Source of the DNA: Nepenthes gracilis
Lineage: Eukaryota > Streptophyta > Magnoliopsida > Caryophyllales > Nepenthaceae
Assembly (NCBI GenBank): GCA_033239525.1
Contig: BSYO01000004.1
Location: forward strand, 25,892,037-25,956,036
Length of the DNA stretch: 64,000 bases
Direction of reading: 5' to 3'
Shown in pieces: positions 23,401 through 33,719 of this stretch. Position 1 is the first letter of the stretch; every line of letters starts with the position of its first letter. The translations under genes and the position numbers were made by a program. The notes under the pieces were generated by a model, which saw only the letters and a list, made by a program, of their open reading frames with translations, was not told the DNA's origin and did not search any database.

Positions 23401-26400
23401 AACATAGACAAAATTATCGATCGATATATATTAGTATTGAGCCCCCGATATTGATATTTCTTGATATCACAATAATGTTGTGATTTATTGTCGTGTCGGC
23501 CGATAGATAGGCTGATATTTCATTATTAGCATACAGTTTTTAAAAATATTTTCTTTCAATATATCCAATATCAATATGTGTTATCTGATATCAATACAAT
23601 CGTCACAAATATTGATACTTTCATTCATGGGTATCAGTGATTGCTTACTAAAAAACTCGTTACCAAAGATAATCAAGTGGAGAAGTTTAGTTAGTTCTAG
23701 CTTATACATTCATGCCAAGAGATGAAATAGGGTGGTCTAGTGAACAGGGCTGTCATATTTTGTGGTCTGGAGATTGTCAGATCTATGCAACCTTAACTCA
23801 TTATAAGTGAGGTATACATTTACTATTTCATCACACACTTTTACATGTTTTTCCTTATTTTACTAGTTGAAGATGAGTTTTTTCCTGAAGGGGGGGAATC
23901 ATGGAGAACACTAGTAAGCTTAAAGTCCAAATTTAGGAATATATCTTTTTAACATTTGGGCTTTTATTAGGAAATTGCTGTAATTTCCATAAATTTTATG
24001 TATTTTCGTAGGTTAATTTATATAGATCTAGAATCATTTAACAGAATTTTATTTTGTTTTAGCTAGTTTTATCTTTGCCTAATTCTCCTTCTCCTTATAA
24101 TTTACATATTAAATGAATATTGACAATTAGTGATTGATTTATTTTCTCCCATCTGTCGGATCTCTGTTTTTCCCACTCTGTTTTCTCTCCTCTTCTCAAT
24201 TGTTCCCTCAGTTTCTCCCTTCTCTCCTCCCTAAATATCTCCTCTTTCCCTTGCTTGGCCTTCATCAGTTATCTTGCAGGGTGCTGGAACTTTGTTGACT
24301 GCACCTTCCACACATTGAATAGGCAACTCAAAGGCTGCAATGATGGGTAAGAGTGTAAGACAAAGGTGAGGAAAGAATTGGAAAGCTTGAAAGGGGATGG
24401 GAAATAAAGTTGTTTACTTCTGGCATAGAAGAAGATTTCACGTTTCAAGTTACATGACAATCATGTTTAGTGCATAGGGAGTATATGTGAGCTGAAAAAA
24501 CAAAGGACATAAAGACTGTGTAAGTTGTTCATTTGGAATTGCAAGAAACCTTGGTATTTAATTAACAATCATCCAGCAGTTATATTCTGTCCAAACAGGA
24601 TTGTGAAACTGAGGTTCTAATAGTGGCTGAAAATTGATGGTGCAACATGTTGATTGCTTCCACAATATGAGAGTGCAGCACATTTCCACTTTATATATGA
24701 TCTGCTTCTACTGAGATTCTATCTTTCAAGAAGAAATCATGTAATGTTGAATAATTTTTTTGGTATTTTCTAATGTCTGTTTTTCCTTTACATCTTCTAG
24801 CATAGCTTTGAGTTATTACTAGACAAAGGTTTTTGATATTTAGATTGCATGGAAGTGAGTTCTGATACGCACAGGCTTATTTTTCTGTCACAGATGGATA
24901 TGCGTGATTTCTTAAATGCTCCTAATGGGTCATCCAAGCAACCATTAAGCTTGAGTGAAAGACTTGATAGTGACCTTTCACAATCTCCTTTGGGTGGAAA
25001 GACGGTATGTTATATGCTAAAATATAATTCTCATGAGTTCTGTCTGTGGACTGATGGAGCCATGCTGTTATGGTTTTGATGAATGCAGGATGTTTTTGAC
25101 CTGCCTTTTCACATGGCTAGAGATCAAATTGAAGAAAGTCTTCGTACAAAGATGGCTTCCATAAAGGTATCATTCGCCTCTAGGCTCTTGTGGACCTTGC
25201 TAACAAACCTGATGGTCTTTGTTATTTCCACACAAATTTTAAGGAACGAATGGGTCAGTTGCAAGATGCACAGAAAGGGGCTGAAGTTACTTCTGAAGCT
25301 ACAGAAAGGGAGCTCGAGCTTGAAGCACAACTTGTGGAGGCAAGAAGCATAATTCAAGAACAGGTAATGTACCTTTCATGACCATGAGCTGAATGTGTTC
25401 CCTGATCAGATTCTCTTGTTACTGATTATTTAAATAACCCAGGGGGTTAAAGCAGCAATTCCTCAGAAAGAATCAATATGTTTGGAAATTTGTGCTATGG
25501 TTGCCAGATAAAACATCAGATACAAGGTTTGCCAGTATAACTTGCCATCTCCTTGACAAAAACCCCAACCATAAAAGAAAAGAAACCTTAGAAAATGAAA
25601 AAAAAAATCTGGGGCAACACTACATTGAACCATACCTTCTGGAACACTCTTGTGAACCACGTAAGTTTACATTCATTTTTCTAAAAAAAATTGATGTTTT
25701 ATCTGTAATTGGGTGTCATATAATAACCGAGAGAATTAAAAGTTGCAAGCTAAATAATGTAGAATATCATTTGTCGCTGGCCCGGATCAATTTTATCTGA
25801 AGGATGTACTTATAGTGAACCTTCTTTAGGGTTACACATTCGTTGGTGGCCTGGATTTTGCTACTACTTCCACTATATCATGCAGCCTACAGTCAACTCT
25901 TTCTCCCAGTCTCATCCCTTTCTTGCATCACTTCTTCACGTCGTACTACCACCATTTGGCAGCCACTATTACATGGTTGTGTATCTGTCTTTTACCATCA
26001 TATTTGAGTTAAGCATGTTGGAAAAACAGAATATCGAAACTGCATATACATGCACCAAAGCGCATACCCAAGTCATTTTGCAAAACACTATATTTGGCCA
26101 AAACAATACAAATGGGTATTGCAAGTTGCCTCTAGATACAGTGACTCATGTTTGATTATGTATTCACTAATTTAATCAAACCACAGAACTTCCAATTAAA
26201 ACAATATTGTGGCATTTGGAGACTGTTCTCTATAGTAAAAAATCTCTATGTTGGATATGATGTTTTGTGTTATACATCAAATGTTTACATACACGCCACC
26301 TATTTAGAAAGAAGTTATGACAGTCGGAAATTAGGACGATGGTAGTTTAGGATCAGTTGTGACAGTTTAGAAAACAAAATAAACCGTAAAAATAAATAAT

Positions 26401-28729
26401 CAATCACCATTGCTATGTGGCACTGTCATGTGGTCAAGTGTCGAGTATGACTATAAAAGTGCCTATGCGTCGTGCTTGTGTATTCGTGTGAGTTTAGCAC
26501 CAGTGTCTCAATATCACTAAAGGCAATTTATAATATGAAAAGCAAACTTTCATAAGTAAACACTCATGCTTGTATGTGTGACTTAGTTCCCTTACACTGT
26601 TTTGTAAATATATGACAAAACATGGAGGCCATTACCATTATGACAATGAGGCAGCTTTTGATTCATGCAACAGATTTAATGTTCGTATGTGAAGATAGGA
26701 ACATCTAATGAGCAATTTATGTAATAACTAATTTGAAACTTTTGTTTTGATCGTGTTATATTTGAGCAGATGTCATGTCTTCTTCCTTTTGTTTCTTCTC
26801 TTTCTGGTGTACTTGCTTTTTCTTGGTTTTTGGTACTTTTGGTGGGTGGTTCTTTTCATTTAACCACCTACACTGTCTTTTATTTTTCACTTAACCATCA
26901 CTTCTTCTTTTTTTTTTTCTTAATTAACCACCTGAATTTGTGTTCGCTTTCACTTTACCACTTCCATTATAAATTTCATTGTTTTTTTAGTGAAATGGCT
27001 GCAATATGCTTTATTCTTCTCAAATATTTAAACAACCCTTTGGTGATGACGATGGTTTTGAGTGGTGGTGGACTCCAGCAGTGGTACTGGTACTGTGAGT
27101 GCCATGGGAAGAGGAAGGAGGGAGAGAGGACGGAACCAGGGACGTAGTGGTTCTGTTGATGGCAGTGAGCATGGAGATAGTCTTGGTGGGTACTTTTTCT
27201 GACACCTGTTAACCAAAAAAATCCAAACATCTGGAAAGAAAGACAAATATTTGACCCCTTACATTTATTGATTGTTGATCTTTCCTCTCTTCAAATTCTA
27301 TTCGGTTTTTCAAAGAGGACCCAGACATTTTTTTTTTCATTTTGAAGTAGCAATTTTGTTCTTGATACATTGTTGGCTAGTTCAATTTCCCTCATTTTGA
27401 ACCCCATTGGAGATCCAATTCTCTCATGGCAAAGGCCTCTCTAATGTATCATTTGAATAACTTGTTCTCCATTGCTACATTGACTTTCTGCATCAGGCCT
27501 CTAATGAGTTTTACAAAATAAAAAATAATAATTTATTTGCAGGCTTCCATAATGTCTAAACATCTTGCGAAATCGGAGAGGCCAAGGTATCCCAATTACT
27601 TTCCCTTTTTTGCATAGATCGATAGTATACTTGATTTGTCTTAATGCCCCTGTTATGTTGACAGGGAACAAATCATGTCTTCAGCATCAGAGGTAAATCA
27701 TACAAGTTCTTAAGATTTGAAGTTCTCGGGGTGTGTTTGCTTGCATTCTCTTGATTAATCTCTACAGAAAGCCTGGTGAAAATCTGATATGTTAGTGCCT
27801 AGAGCATGGCCTTATTATTCATGATAGAGCATATAACTTGAGGGGGTCCTTCGGATTGTGTTTGTTGTTATATGCTTGCATCAATATTTTCAGTGGCTAG
27901 TAATTATTCTATAGCTGGTTACTCAAGCATGTCTTTAGATTTTGAGCATTTTATTGGTTCCATTTTTCAAGCATTATTCATAGTCGTCTTGGAGATCAAA
28001 AGCAAAACCGTTGTGGTTCTGGTTAATGCATCCCACGGCGAGTATCTTTGTTGCCGTGCTCAAGCAACACGAGCCGTTTACCTTCCAAATATGAAATACT
28101 TCTCCAATTTTCATTTTCTTTGTTTGTAGTGCTACATGCTTATGTCTGCAGTGTGTTGGTCTATATGAAATGCAGGTGCTATAAACTCTGGCAGCTGATA
28201 CAACTTTCAACCGGTACTGCCTAGGACTTACATTCCAATGGAGAAATATTTATGTAGTAATGTAAGACAGCTAAATCTTTAGGCTAAAGGCTCTGTTCTT
28301 CTGTTAAGATAAGTTAGGTTACTGCTTCCAAGTTAGCCCAATTGAGTGGGGCTTAGTTAAATCTTTAGGCAGGCTCTGTTCTTCTATTCAGATTTGTTAG
28401 GTTACTGTTTCCAAAGGTAACCGAGTGAAGTGGGACTCAGTAGTGCTATGATGCCTATCGGCAGTCAGCACGATTTGTCTCTGGCTGGCTATTTGTGACC
28501 CCAAAAGTGTCCTGTTGGCTCGTTTTAATGTTTAGACTAGTGCTGTGTTTGGTTTAACCCACAGTGAAATAGAGGTTGAAAATCCTGCAAGAGGGAATTT
28601 AGCGTGTTTATAATAGGTTGAGTTACTCCTGTAATTCACTTACAAATATGTTCTATATATTTTCAGGAAGACAATATCTTTAGCGCCACGTCTCATTTCT
28701 TACAGGGAAATAGGGTAGAAATAAAATAA
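17433..28729 (+). CDS. ADIP/SSX2IP-like coiled-coil protein, N-terminal exons not found
   Basis: Exons with clean GT/AG junctions: 17433-17529, 17632-17721, 17820-17882, 17993-18067, 18157-18222, 18299-18376, 24894-25004, 25089-25166, 25244-25363, 27543-27586, 27665-27692, and a likely last exon 28667-28729 ending TAA. All joins keep frame, giving about 300 codons with no stop. Motifs in order: RLEAKVERLESQLAAKDREI, QQERDEFQRMVIGNQ, QVRTQQIHEMKKKEKEYIKL, ERLNQVLNEKKKE, NDFYKKI, NQELIQENNDLRALLRSMQ, then FDLPFHMARDQIEESLRTKM, and HLAKSERPR. This is the afadin/alpha-actinin-binding domain family (ADIP, SSX2IP in animals); plant members are described as microtubule-associated, with precise role unclear here. 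The first exon starts inside the domain with one base of a split codon, so an upstream exon ending in phase 2 is required but not seen. It is therefore a partial or 5'-truncated gene. The last exon is uncertain: an alternative is a two-codon exon at about 28176. Confidence 0.8.
20826..20870 (+). mobile_element. 15-bp retroposed tail with 15-bp target duplication
   Basis: AATCTTTCGGGAGGT occurs at 20826-20840 and again at 20856-20870. Between them lies only TACTTACCAAAAAAA. A long target duplication plus a poly-A tail is the signature of LINE-machinery retroposition, here reduced to the last bases of the source element. Confidence 0.75.
21600..22080 (+). repeat. LTR-like dispersed repeat, copy in intron 6
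   Basis: The right part, with GATGAATATTGACAG followed by CT-rich CTCTCCCTCTGATTTCTC and TTTTCAATTCTTCCCTC, aligns by eye with 24100-24220. Both may be LTR or TRIM remnants. Boundaries were not defined. Confidence 0.45.
21655..21850. repeat. Tandem ~137-bp duplication
   Basis: TTTTATGTTTCCTTATTG with GATTCTATTTCCTAGAAGAA occurs at about 21,658-21,714 and again at about 21,794-21,848. It is part of a longer LTR-like repeat. Confidence 0.7.
22660..23200 (+). pseudogene. Unrecognised coding relic inside intron 6
   Basis: An open frame of 126 codons (22660-23040) reads through ALTERNATELY polar and hydrophobic sequence such as SSNMSHLINVLISTKKLDTL and is followed in other frames by further coding-like sense to about 23,200 (NLTLEEVLRGAKKFSSN). 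A run of A at about 22,940 encodes five lysines and may mark a frame change. I do not recognise the family. It could be a captured gene fragment or chance. Confidence 0.25.
23287..23329 (-). mobile_element. 19-bp retroposed tail with 12-bp target duplication
   Basis: ACATTATATAAA occurs at 23287-23298 and 23318-23329. The intervening bases read, on the minus strand, TACTTACCAAAAAAAAACC. This is the same core as the insertion at 20841-20855, in the opposite orientation and at an unrelated target. Confidence 0.75.
23405..23640. repeat. Dispersed ATATCGG-rich repeat, copy 2
   Basis: Inverted relative of 15120-15430, with CAATATATCC, CAATATCAATATG and GATATCA words. It lies in intron 6. Confidence 0.45.
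23880..24270 (+). repeat. LTR-like dispersed repeat, second copy
   Basis: Begins near a G-run (GGGGGGGAATCATGGAGAAC) and contains AAATGAATATTGACAATT followed by CT-rich sequence like that of 21.9-22.0 kb. Possibly a polypurine tract plus LTR remnant. Confidence 0.4.
25364..27542 (+). other. Intron 9 of the ADIP-like gene
   Basis: A 2.2-kb intron with no supported gene. At 26,855-26,970 a pyrimidine-rich stretch repeats TTAACCACCT or TTAACCATCAC four times. The overlapping small frames on both strands at 26.8-27.25 kb have no features. Confidence 0.6.
28272..28442. repeat. 86-bp tandem duplication in the last intron
   Basis: TAAATCTTTAGGC with GGCTCTGTTCTTCT and GTTAGGTTACTG occurs at 28272 and again at 28358. 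The copies differ at several positions. Confidence 0.7.
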
Positions 28730-30240
28730 TTTTTTTTAAGAAATAAATAAAGTAATAATGGAGTTGAGAATTAATATTCTCTTATTTTATTAGTTTCTTA
28801 AGATAGTAAAATTAAATTTTTAGTATTTGGTATATAATATTAACAAGGGAAACAATCACTGAATTTGTGTAAAATGTTTTTGATCTTATCTAAAATAGAA
28901 ATATTTTAACATACACTAGAAAATTTGCCATAGATTTAATTAAAATTGGGTTGTCTGAATTGTTTGGTTTTACCAATTTAAAATTTTAAAAGATTTGATT
29001 GACAAACATTATTTAAGAGATTATGTTTAATTAATTTTTTAAATTAGATATGATCATCGGTGAAAATGATTATTTAGGCTGGCTCAGTTTAGTATATAAT
29101 GGTTTTTTTAACTATATTTTTTGTTTTAAATAAATATAATTAAAAAAAGATTATATTTTTATGTAATTAGTAATTTTTATGTAAAAATTTTATTATTTAA
29201 ATTTATACTTAGTAGTTTGTTCTATATGTTTTAATTTTTAGATTATTTATATGTAATTCTATGTAATTCTAAATTTTTAAAGATATATATTGAAAAATAA
29301 AAAACATTCATATTTGGGTTGAACTGGCTCGATTCATATTATGAGTGAATACAACTTTGGCCCAAAGTGACCAAGTCATGTCCAGTTTGATTTAATTTAG
29401 TAATTATAAATTTTTATCTAAATTTATTTTGTATTTAATTTGAATTCAATTTTGATTATGTTTAATTTGAAATAAGTTATACAAGAAAAATATATTAAAA
29501 TAATTATTCTTTGATAATTATAAATTAAAAATACTAGTTGTTTTGAAGGAATGATAACTCATTTTAGAATTGTTGTCCTGGAGCAACTAAATAACAAAAC
29601 GGTAATTTAACTATAGCTTAAAGGTCATGCAATTGGATCTGGCATCAGTAAAGGCAAGGGCAGCTTTAAGTAAAAGGGAAACATCAACGAATTCAACTAC
29701 TTTTGATATGACTAGCTAAATTGATTAGCCGTGGAACTATTCCATCTGCAATGTACCAAACACACGAGGGGACCAAGTGGCGCTCTTCCTCTCAAAGAAA
29801 TTGAGAAGGTTTTTATCAAAATTTGATTCGTTTATTTTTAAATTGATAGTCGTGATTTAACTATTTAAAAAAATTAGTTAAAACTATTTATTAAATTAAA
29901 ATTATCTATTTTAAAATAGAGAGTACAAATTTGAAGAATAACTTTATTTATTTCTTTACTAGATAGATGCCCCCTCTTCCCTTACACAAGGAACCAACAC
30001 AAAGAAGATATGAATGAAATGAACTGAAAACCTTTTATCAGCCTCCTCGCTTAATTTGTTATGGTTTACAGAATTTGATTTTCCAAGCCGTCGTCGTATT
30101 TTCTTACGGTTGATTTAAAATTTTGTTAAATTCATTGTAATTGATATCATAGAAGGCAAAATCATCGGCCCAACTCCCATTTTTTACCAATTTTTTTTCC
30201 CCTCCAAAGTTTGCTTCTTTCTGAATTCAAATTTTGCAGA
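28730..30240. other. AT-rich intergenic DNA
   Basis: No gene, no ORF of note and no bounded repeat recognised. Confidence 0.5.
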
Positions 30241-30779
30241 ACTTCCTTCCAAACTCAATTGTGGCCTTCTCATCTCTTTCGAAGCTATCATCATGTCTGC
30301 ACAAAGGAAGAGCTTTGAGGAACAGCTAAAACTCTGGCGGCAAGCCACTGAAAATCAACCATAGGAATAATCACAAGAGAGCATTGAGTTGATGAGATCT
30401 AAAACCATACCCATCATTTCTCAAAACCACGGAATTCGATATCAAGGGTTTCCTGAAATCCTAGCTACTCTTAAAGTCACTATTGATAGCAAAGAAGGAA
30501 TATCTGGTTCGAGTTCCGAAGGACACGCGACCAGACCTCTATTGTCAATTTCAAGAACTCCAAACTAGTCTAAATGTGCATAAATCTGTCAACCGGTGAG
30601 CAACAATCTAAATATCCTGCTTGTCTCTCTTTTGTTTTTAGTTGGAATTTCCATTCTTTTCACTGCGGTAATCCAGGAAGTGGAAATAAATCAACTTCCT
30701 GTTGGAAAATAGTCACTCCCTTGTGGGTAATTTCAACAAATTAGTTTGTCATCGGGGTGCATTAGCCGATCAACGTATG

Positions 30780-31050
30780 TTAACCGGCTGGAAGGCAAAA
30801 ACGGTCAATGGAGTTTGACCGGCGGACAACCAACTGAATCCGGTCAACGGATGGTCAATGATTGGTCAACGGAAGGTTGACCGGATGGCGCTTGAGATAG
30901 TCAATGGGAGGTTGACCAGATCCAGTCAATAGGAAAGGTTGACCGGATGGCTGTGCAGGACGGTCAACAGGAGGTTAACCGGATCCGGTCAACAGGAAAG
31001 GTTGACCGGATGGCTGTGCAGGACGGTCAACAGGAGGTTGACCGGCTGGA
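30780..31050. repeat. GTTGACC/GGTCAAC-rich repeat inside the outer LTR
   Basis: A ~62-bp unit containing GTTGACCGGATGGCTGTGCA and GGACGGTCAACAGGAGGTT is present twice at about 30,930-31,045, with shorter related motifs before it. TTGACC is a W-box core. Confidence 0.65.
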
Positions 31051-31384
31051 AAGGAAGAATTTACCGGTTAGTATTACTGGTATGGAATCAACCAAGGAAT
31101 ACCAGAAGACTCTTGTGATAGTCAATGGGCACAGACAGCCAAGGGACTTGACTGCAGCAACGATTGAGGACGTCGTGGACAGTTGGTAATAAGTTGCTGG
31201 ATAGTAGAGCAGGTAGCAGCCCTGCTACGCATGAGGCGTCTGTGCAAGCGGCAGATTGCAGAGTTGGTGGATAAAGCTGTTGGCAGGTTACAGAGCAGGT
31301 GGCAGGTTTTTGATCATACTCAACCTGCCTATTGGTTGAAGTCTTCCAGGCAGACCACCATATATACACATGCTGGGCATGCAA

Positions 31385-31800
31385 TGTTAGAAAAAATGTC
31401 CCACATGACGAGACATATGAATTATTGATTTATTGAATTAATTAAATAATCCTATTAGTTTATATATATTTAATTATTTAGAGAAATTTTCTAAAAGACA
31501 CGCCTGTTCAATATATATCCTTTGATGGAAATGAGGGACATTTTGGTAATTTGAGAATGGTCCTCTCTCCCTCTATTAAAGGATGTCCTTGGCCATCATT
31601 TTAGGACACACAAAAACGTGTATAACATTTCACAAGTTATAAGGAGAAGAGAGAGAAATCATCTCCTAGTTCTTCGAGACAAGAACAATTACGGTATTGC
31701 GTAAAGATTATCGCTATGGATCCCAGGCACGTATATTTATTCTTTATATATAATAAAGATCCTGTGAATTATAGAATTATCTCACTAAAGATTTCTTACA
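31385..31800 (+). mobile_element. Nested solo LTR (416 bp)
   Basis: TGTTAGAAAAAATG...TTTCTTACA with TG/CA ends. Flanks are TGCAA before and TGCAG after, matching at four of five bases, so the target duplication is imperfect. It contains TATTAAAGG and a CACGTATATTTATTC region, as expected for an LTR. It sits inside the outer LTR and is therefore younger than it. Confidence 0.65.
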
Positions 31801-32239
31801 TGCAGTAGTAGTGAGAGGAGCTGTGTGAGAGTGAAAGAAAGCATCCGAGCACGATAAAGTGCAAGGAGAAAAAATCCAATGGTGAAGGAACAAGAGAGGA
31901 GTGCACCACCAGTGAGAAGGAGAACAAAGAAAAACAGAGAGTAAAAGAGTGGAGTGTTTCCCGTCTACTCAGGTGAGGTTTTTCTTTGTTATTCTCGGGT
32001 ATGTAGCGGATACTCCATCTTGGAGGTTTGTAACCTATTTTCACATAGTGGATTTACTGTCAACTCTACTTCCGTGGTTTTTCCTTGGTTCATAAGGGTT
32101 TTACGTAAAACGACGTGTGCTTCTTTTTCCTCTTTCCTTTCTCTATTTATCATTCTGTTTGACGACCTCCTTCCAGACAACACTTCCAAACCTTAAGATG
32201 ACAATGGAGGCGGTCACCAAGCCTTCATTCTTACTTTGA

Positions 32240-32900
32240 AGAATAAGTTGTTCTTCCAACCCTCCCATCATGCAATTATGCCCATTAACGTTATCATCTT
32301 CTTCAGCCTTTATTTCAAATCAAGGGCATGATCTTTATCATAAAAACACTCAAATTTAAGATGTGTACTTTAAGATCATCACTTTTGTCACTTCTTCTCA
32401 ACAACGTTTTAAGAGACGATGGATTACTATAACTTAGATAAATGGAATACTGATAGCCATAAGTAGTAATAGTATAATACTTCAAACATCTTTGAATAGA
32501 AGCAACAACATGATGCTTTGAACCTTTCATTTAAAGTACTTGTATAGTATTGGTATTGTAGTTTTATTGCTTGAATGTCATACCAAATTAATGTGATTAT
32601 AATAGGTTAGCCTGCATTTAGGTTTGCCACTGCAATTTACTTACTGATATGGTGTTGATTAGCCATTGAAATGTACTCTATTGATAATTGTTTAATCCGT
32701 TACTCCACTTACAATATGGCCGGGTAATATAAATGAGTTAGCCAAATACACAGATGATGAGATGAAGTGAATTGAAAACTGCTGTTCTAAAACATTATCT
32801 TCCAAATATAAACTTTTCAAAAATAAACAGTTAAAATTAATTTTATTTAATCTGAAAAACTAAACATTGGCACTTATTATAAAATAGAAATAGCAGCTGA
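32240..32900. other. Intergenic, no gene seen
   Basis: AT-rich spacer; this is also the 3' flank of the minus-strand DUF688-like gene. Confidence 0.5.
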
Positions 32901-32901
32901 T

Positions 32902-33480
32902 TCAAATCCGTTTCACAAGGCACAGAATAATATCACTGATCTTCCTAGGGCAGCAAGTTGCAGGAGGCCCTTTCAACAAATCCTTGCAATCATCATGCTT
33001 TGAATGGTGCCCATGAAACGACGATTTCGTTGACCAAGACGACGACAACAAGTTGCTCCCTGATGGCGAAACTTCGAACCCCATATCGGATTCCGAACAC
33101 TTAGGTCTCCGACTGTCGTCGTAAACTCGAATGCCGTCGACGGTAATCTGCAATGCCTTGTTTGGCTCCATCTTTCTCTTGATTTTCGTCCAAAGCCACG
33201 CCCTTCTCATCCTCCGCCCTGGAGCCTTGGGCTCTTCGATGCACGGTTTAGGAAACGTTAAGCTCAGCACAGACGGCGGCGGACTTAGGGGCGGTAAGAC
33301 GTCCTCCTCCGGCGGATTCATGGGCTTTCCAGGCTGCTGCTCCCATTCAAACGGCACACCTTCCGAGCTCCGATAGTACATGCGAGAGGAACATCCAACT
33401 GCTTGTTGTCTTGACAGAATTCTGCTGCAGAAGAACTCGTCTGCTTGTAGCACAGAGGCCAGTTTCTTCTCGTAATCCAT
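32902..33480 (-). CDS. DUF688-like plant protein, 192 aa
   Basis: A single intact open frame from ATG at 33480 to TGA at 32902. It begins MDYEKKLASVLQADEFF. At residues 41-53 it carries GVPFEWEQQPGKP, the signature seen in plant DUF688-type proteins, then a proline-rich stretch (LPPLSPPPS) and a basic segment GRRMRRAWLWTKIKRKM at about 87-103. The C-terminus ends SDIILCLVKRI. No signal peptide or membrane segment is evident. The biochemical role of the family is unknown; the basic patch could suggest nuclear or nucleic-acid association, but that is inference. It is intronless, with a TCTTCTT-rich leader directly upstream and a TATA box about 105 bp before the start. Codons are GC-richer than the surroundings, as expected for a real gene. 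The ORFs overlapping it at 33131-33376 and 33318-33692 are shadows. Confidence 0.85.
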   Translation of the reverse strand: MDYEKKLASVLQADEFFCSRILSRQQAVGCSSRMYYRSSEGVPFEWEQQPGKPMNPPEEDVLPPLSPPPSVLSLTFPKPCIEEPKAPGRRMRRAWLWTKIKRKMEPNKALQITVDGIRVYDDSRRPKCSESDMGFEVSPSGSNLLSSSWSTKSSFHGHHSKHDDCKDLLKGPPATCCPRKISDIILCLVKRI

Positions 33481-33581
33481 TTCTTCTTCTTCTTCTTCTC
33501 TTGAACACGGTGATAGATACAGTTTCCAGAGAGTGGGTACAAGATTATGGATGAATCGAAGAGCTTATGGAAACTCGACTT

Positions 33582-33589
33582 GTTTATAC
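33582..33589 (-). promoter_or_regulatory. TATA box of the DUF688-like gene
   Basis: The minus strand reads CTGTATAAACAAG about 105 bp before the ATG, with a TC-rich leader between them. Confidence 0.55.
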
Positions 33590-33719
33590 AGATTTTTAGT
33601 GGTTGACGATTTTGAAGGGAATATGATAATAAACACAGCCACGTGAGGTCACGAGCCCTTCCTGTAGTTTCGGCTGAAGTTTTGATCCTCAACTTACTGT
33701 TTATTATTTTGAAAGCTTA

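Larger units (their letters stand above)
18377..24893 (+). other. Intron 6 of the ADIP-like gene, repeat-filled
   Basis: The 6.5-kb intron separates LRALLRSMQ from MDMRDFLNAPNG, with donor GTTGG at 18377 and acceptor CACAG before 24894. The next largest intron is about 2.2 kb and several are under 120 bp. It contains LTR-like repeats (21.6-22.1 and 23.9-24.3 kb), the ATATCGG repeat, two tiny retroposed tails and an unrecognised ORF relic. Growth by insertion is the simplest explanation. Confidence 0.75.
30700..32182 (+). mobile_element. Copia-type solo LTR (outer), with a nested LTR
   Basis: Starts TGTTGGAAAATAG and ends GACAACA, giving TGTTG/CAACA inverted termini. CTTCC lies on both sides (30695-30699 and 32183-32187), a perfect 5-bp target duplication. 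A TATA-like ACCATATATACAC is near 31360. The 3' third (GGTTTGTAACC, TTTTCACATAGTGGATTT) is typical of Copia LTR ends. Without the nested element it is about 1.06 kb. No internal domain remains. It interrupts a pseudogene exon. Confidence 0.85.
30293..32239 (+). pseudogene. Unrecognised plant gene, disrupted by stops and an LTR
   Basis: An ATG at 30293 opens MSAQRKSFEEQLKLWRQATE, with a TAG at 30362 and a TAA two codons later. The same frame then continues for over 60 codons with coding-like sequence (SQNHGIRYQGFPEILATLKV) to a stop near 30570. After an intron-like stretch ending in CCAG, a second exon from 30677 encodes EVEINQLP and is split at 30699 by a solo LTR. The exon resumes at 32188 and stops at 32239. 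I do not recognise the protein. Stops and insertion show that it is not functional at this locus. Confidence 0.5.

Noticed and set aside
28176..28185. A two-codon terminal exon (V-L-stop after TGCAG) for the ADIP-like gene
   Set aside because: Possible, but the exon at 28667-28729 has a better polypyrimidine tract and acceptor and encodes a plausible C-terminus.
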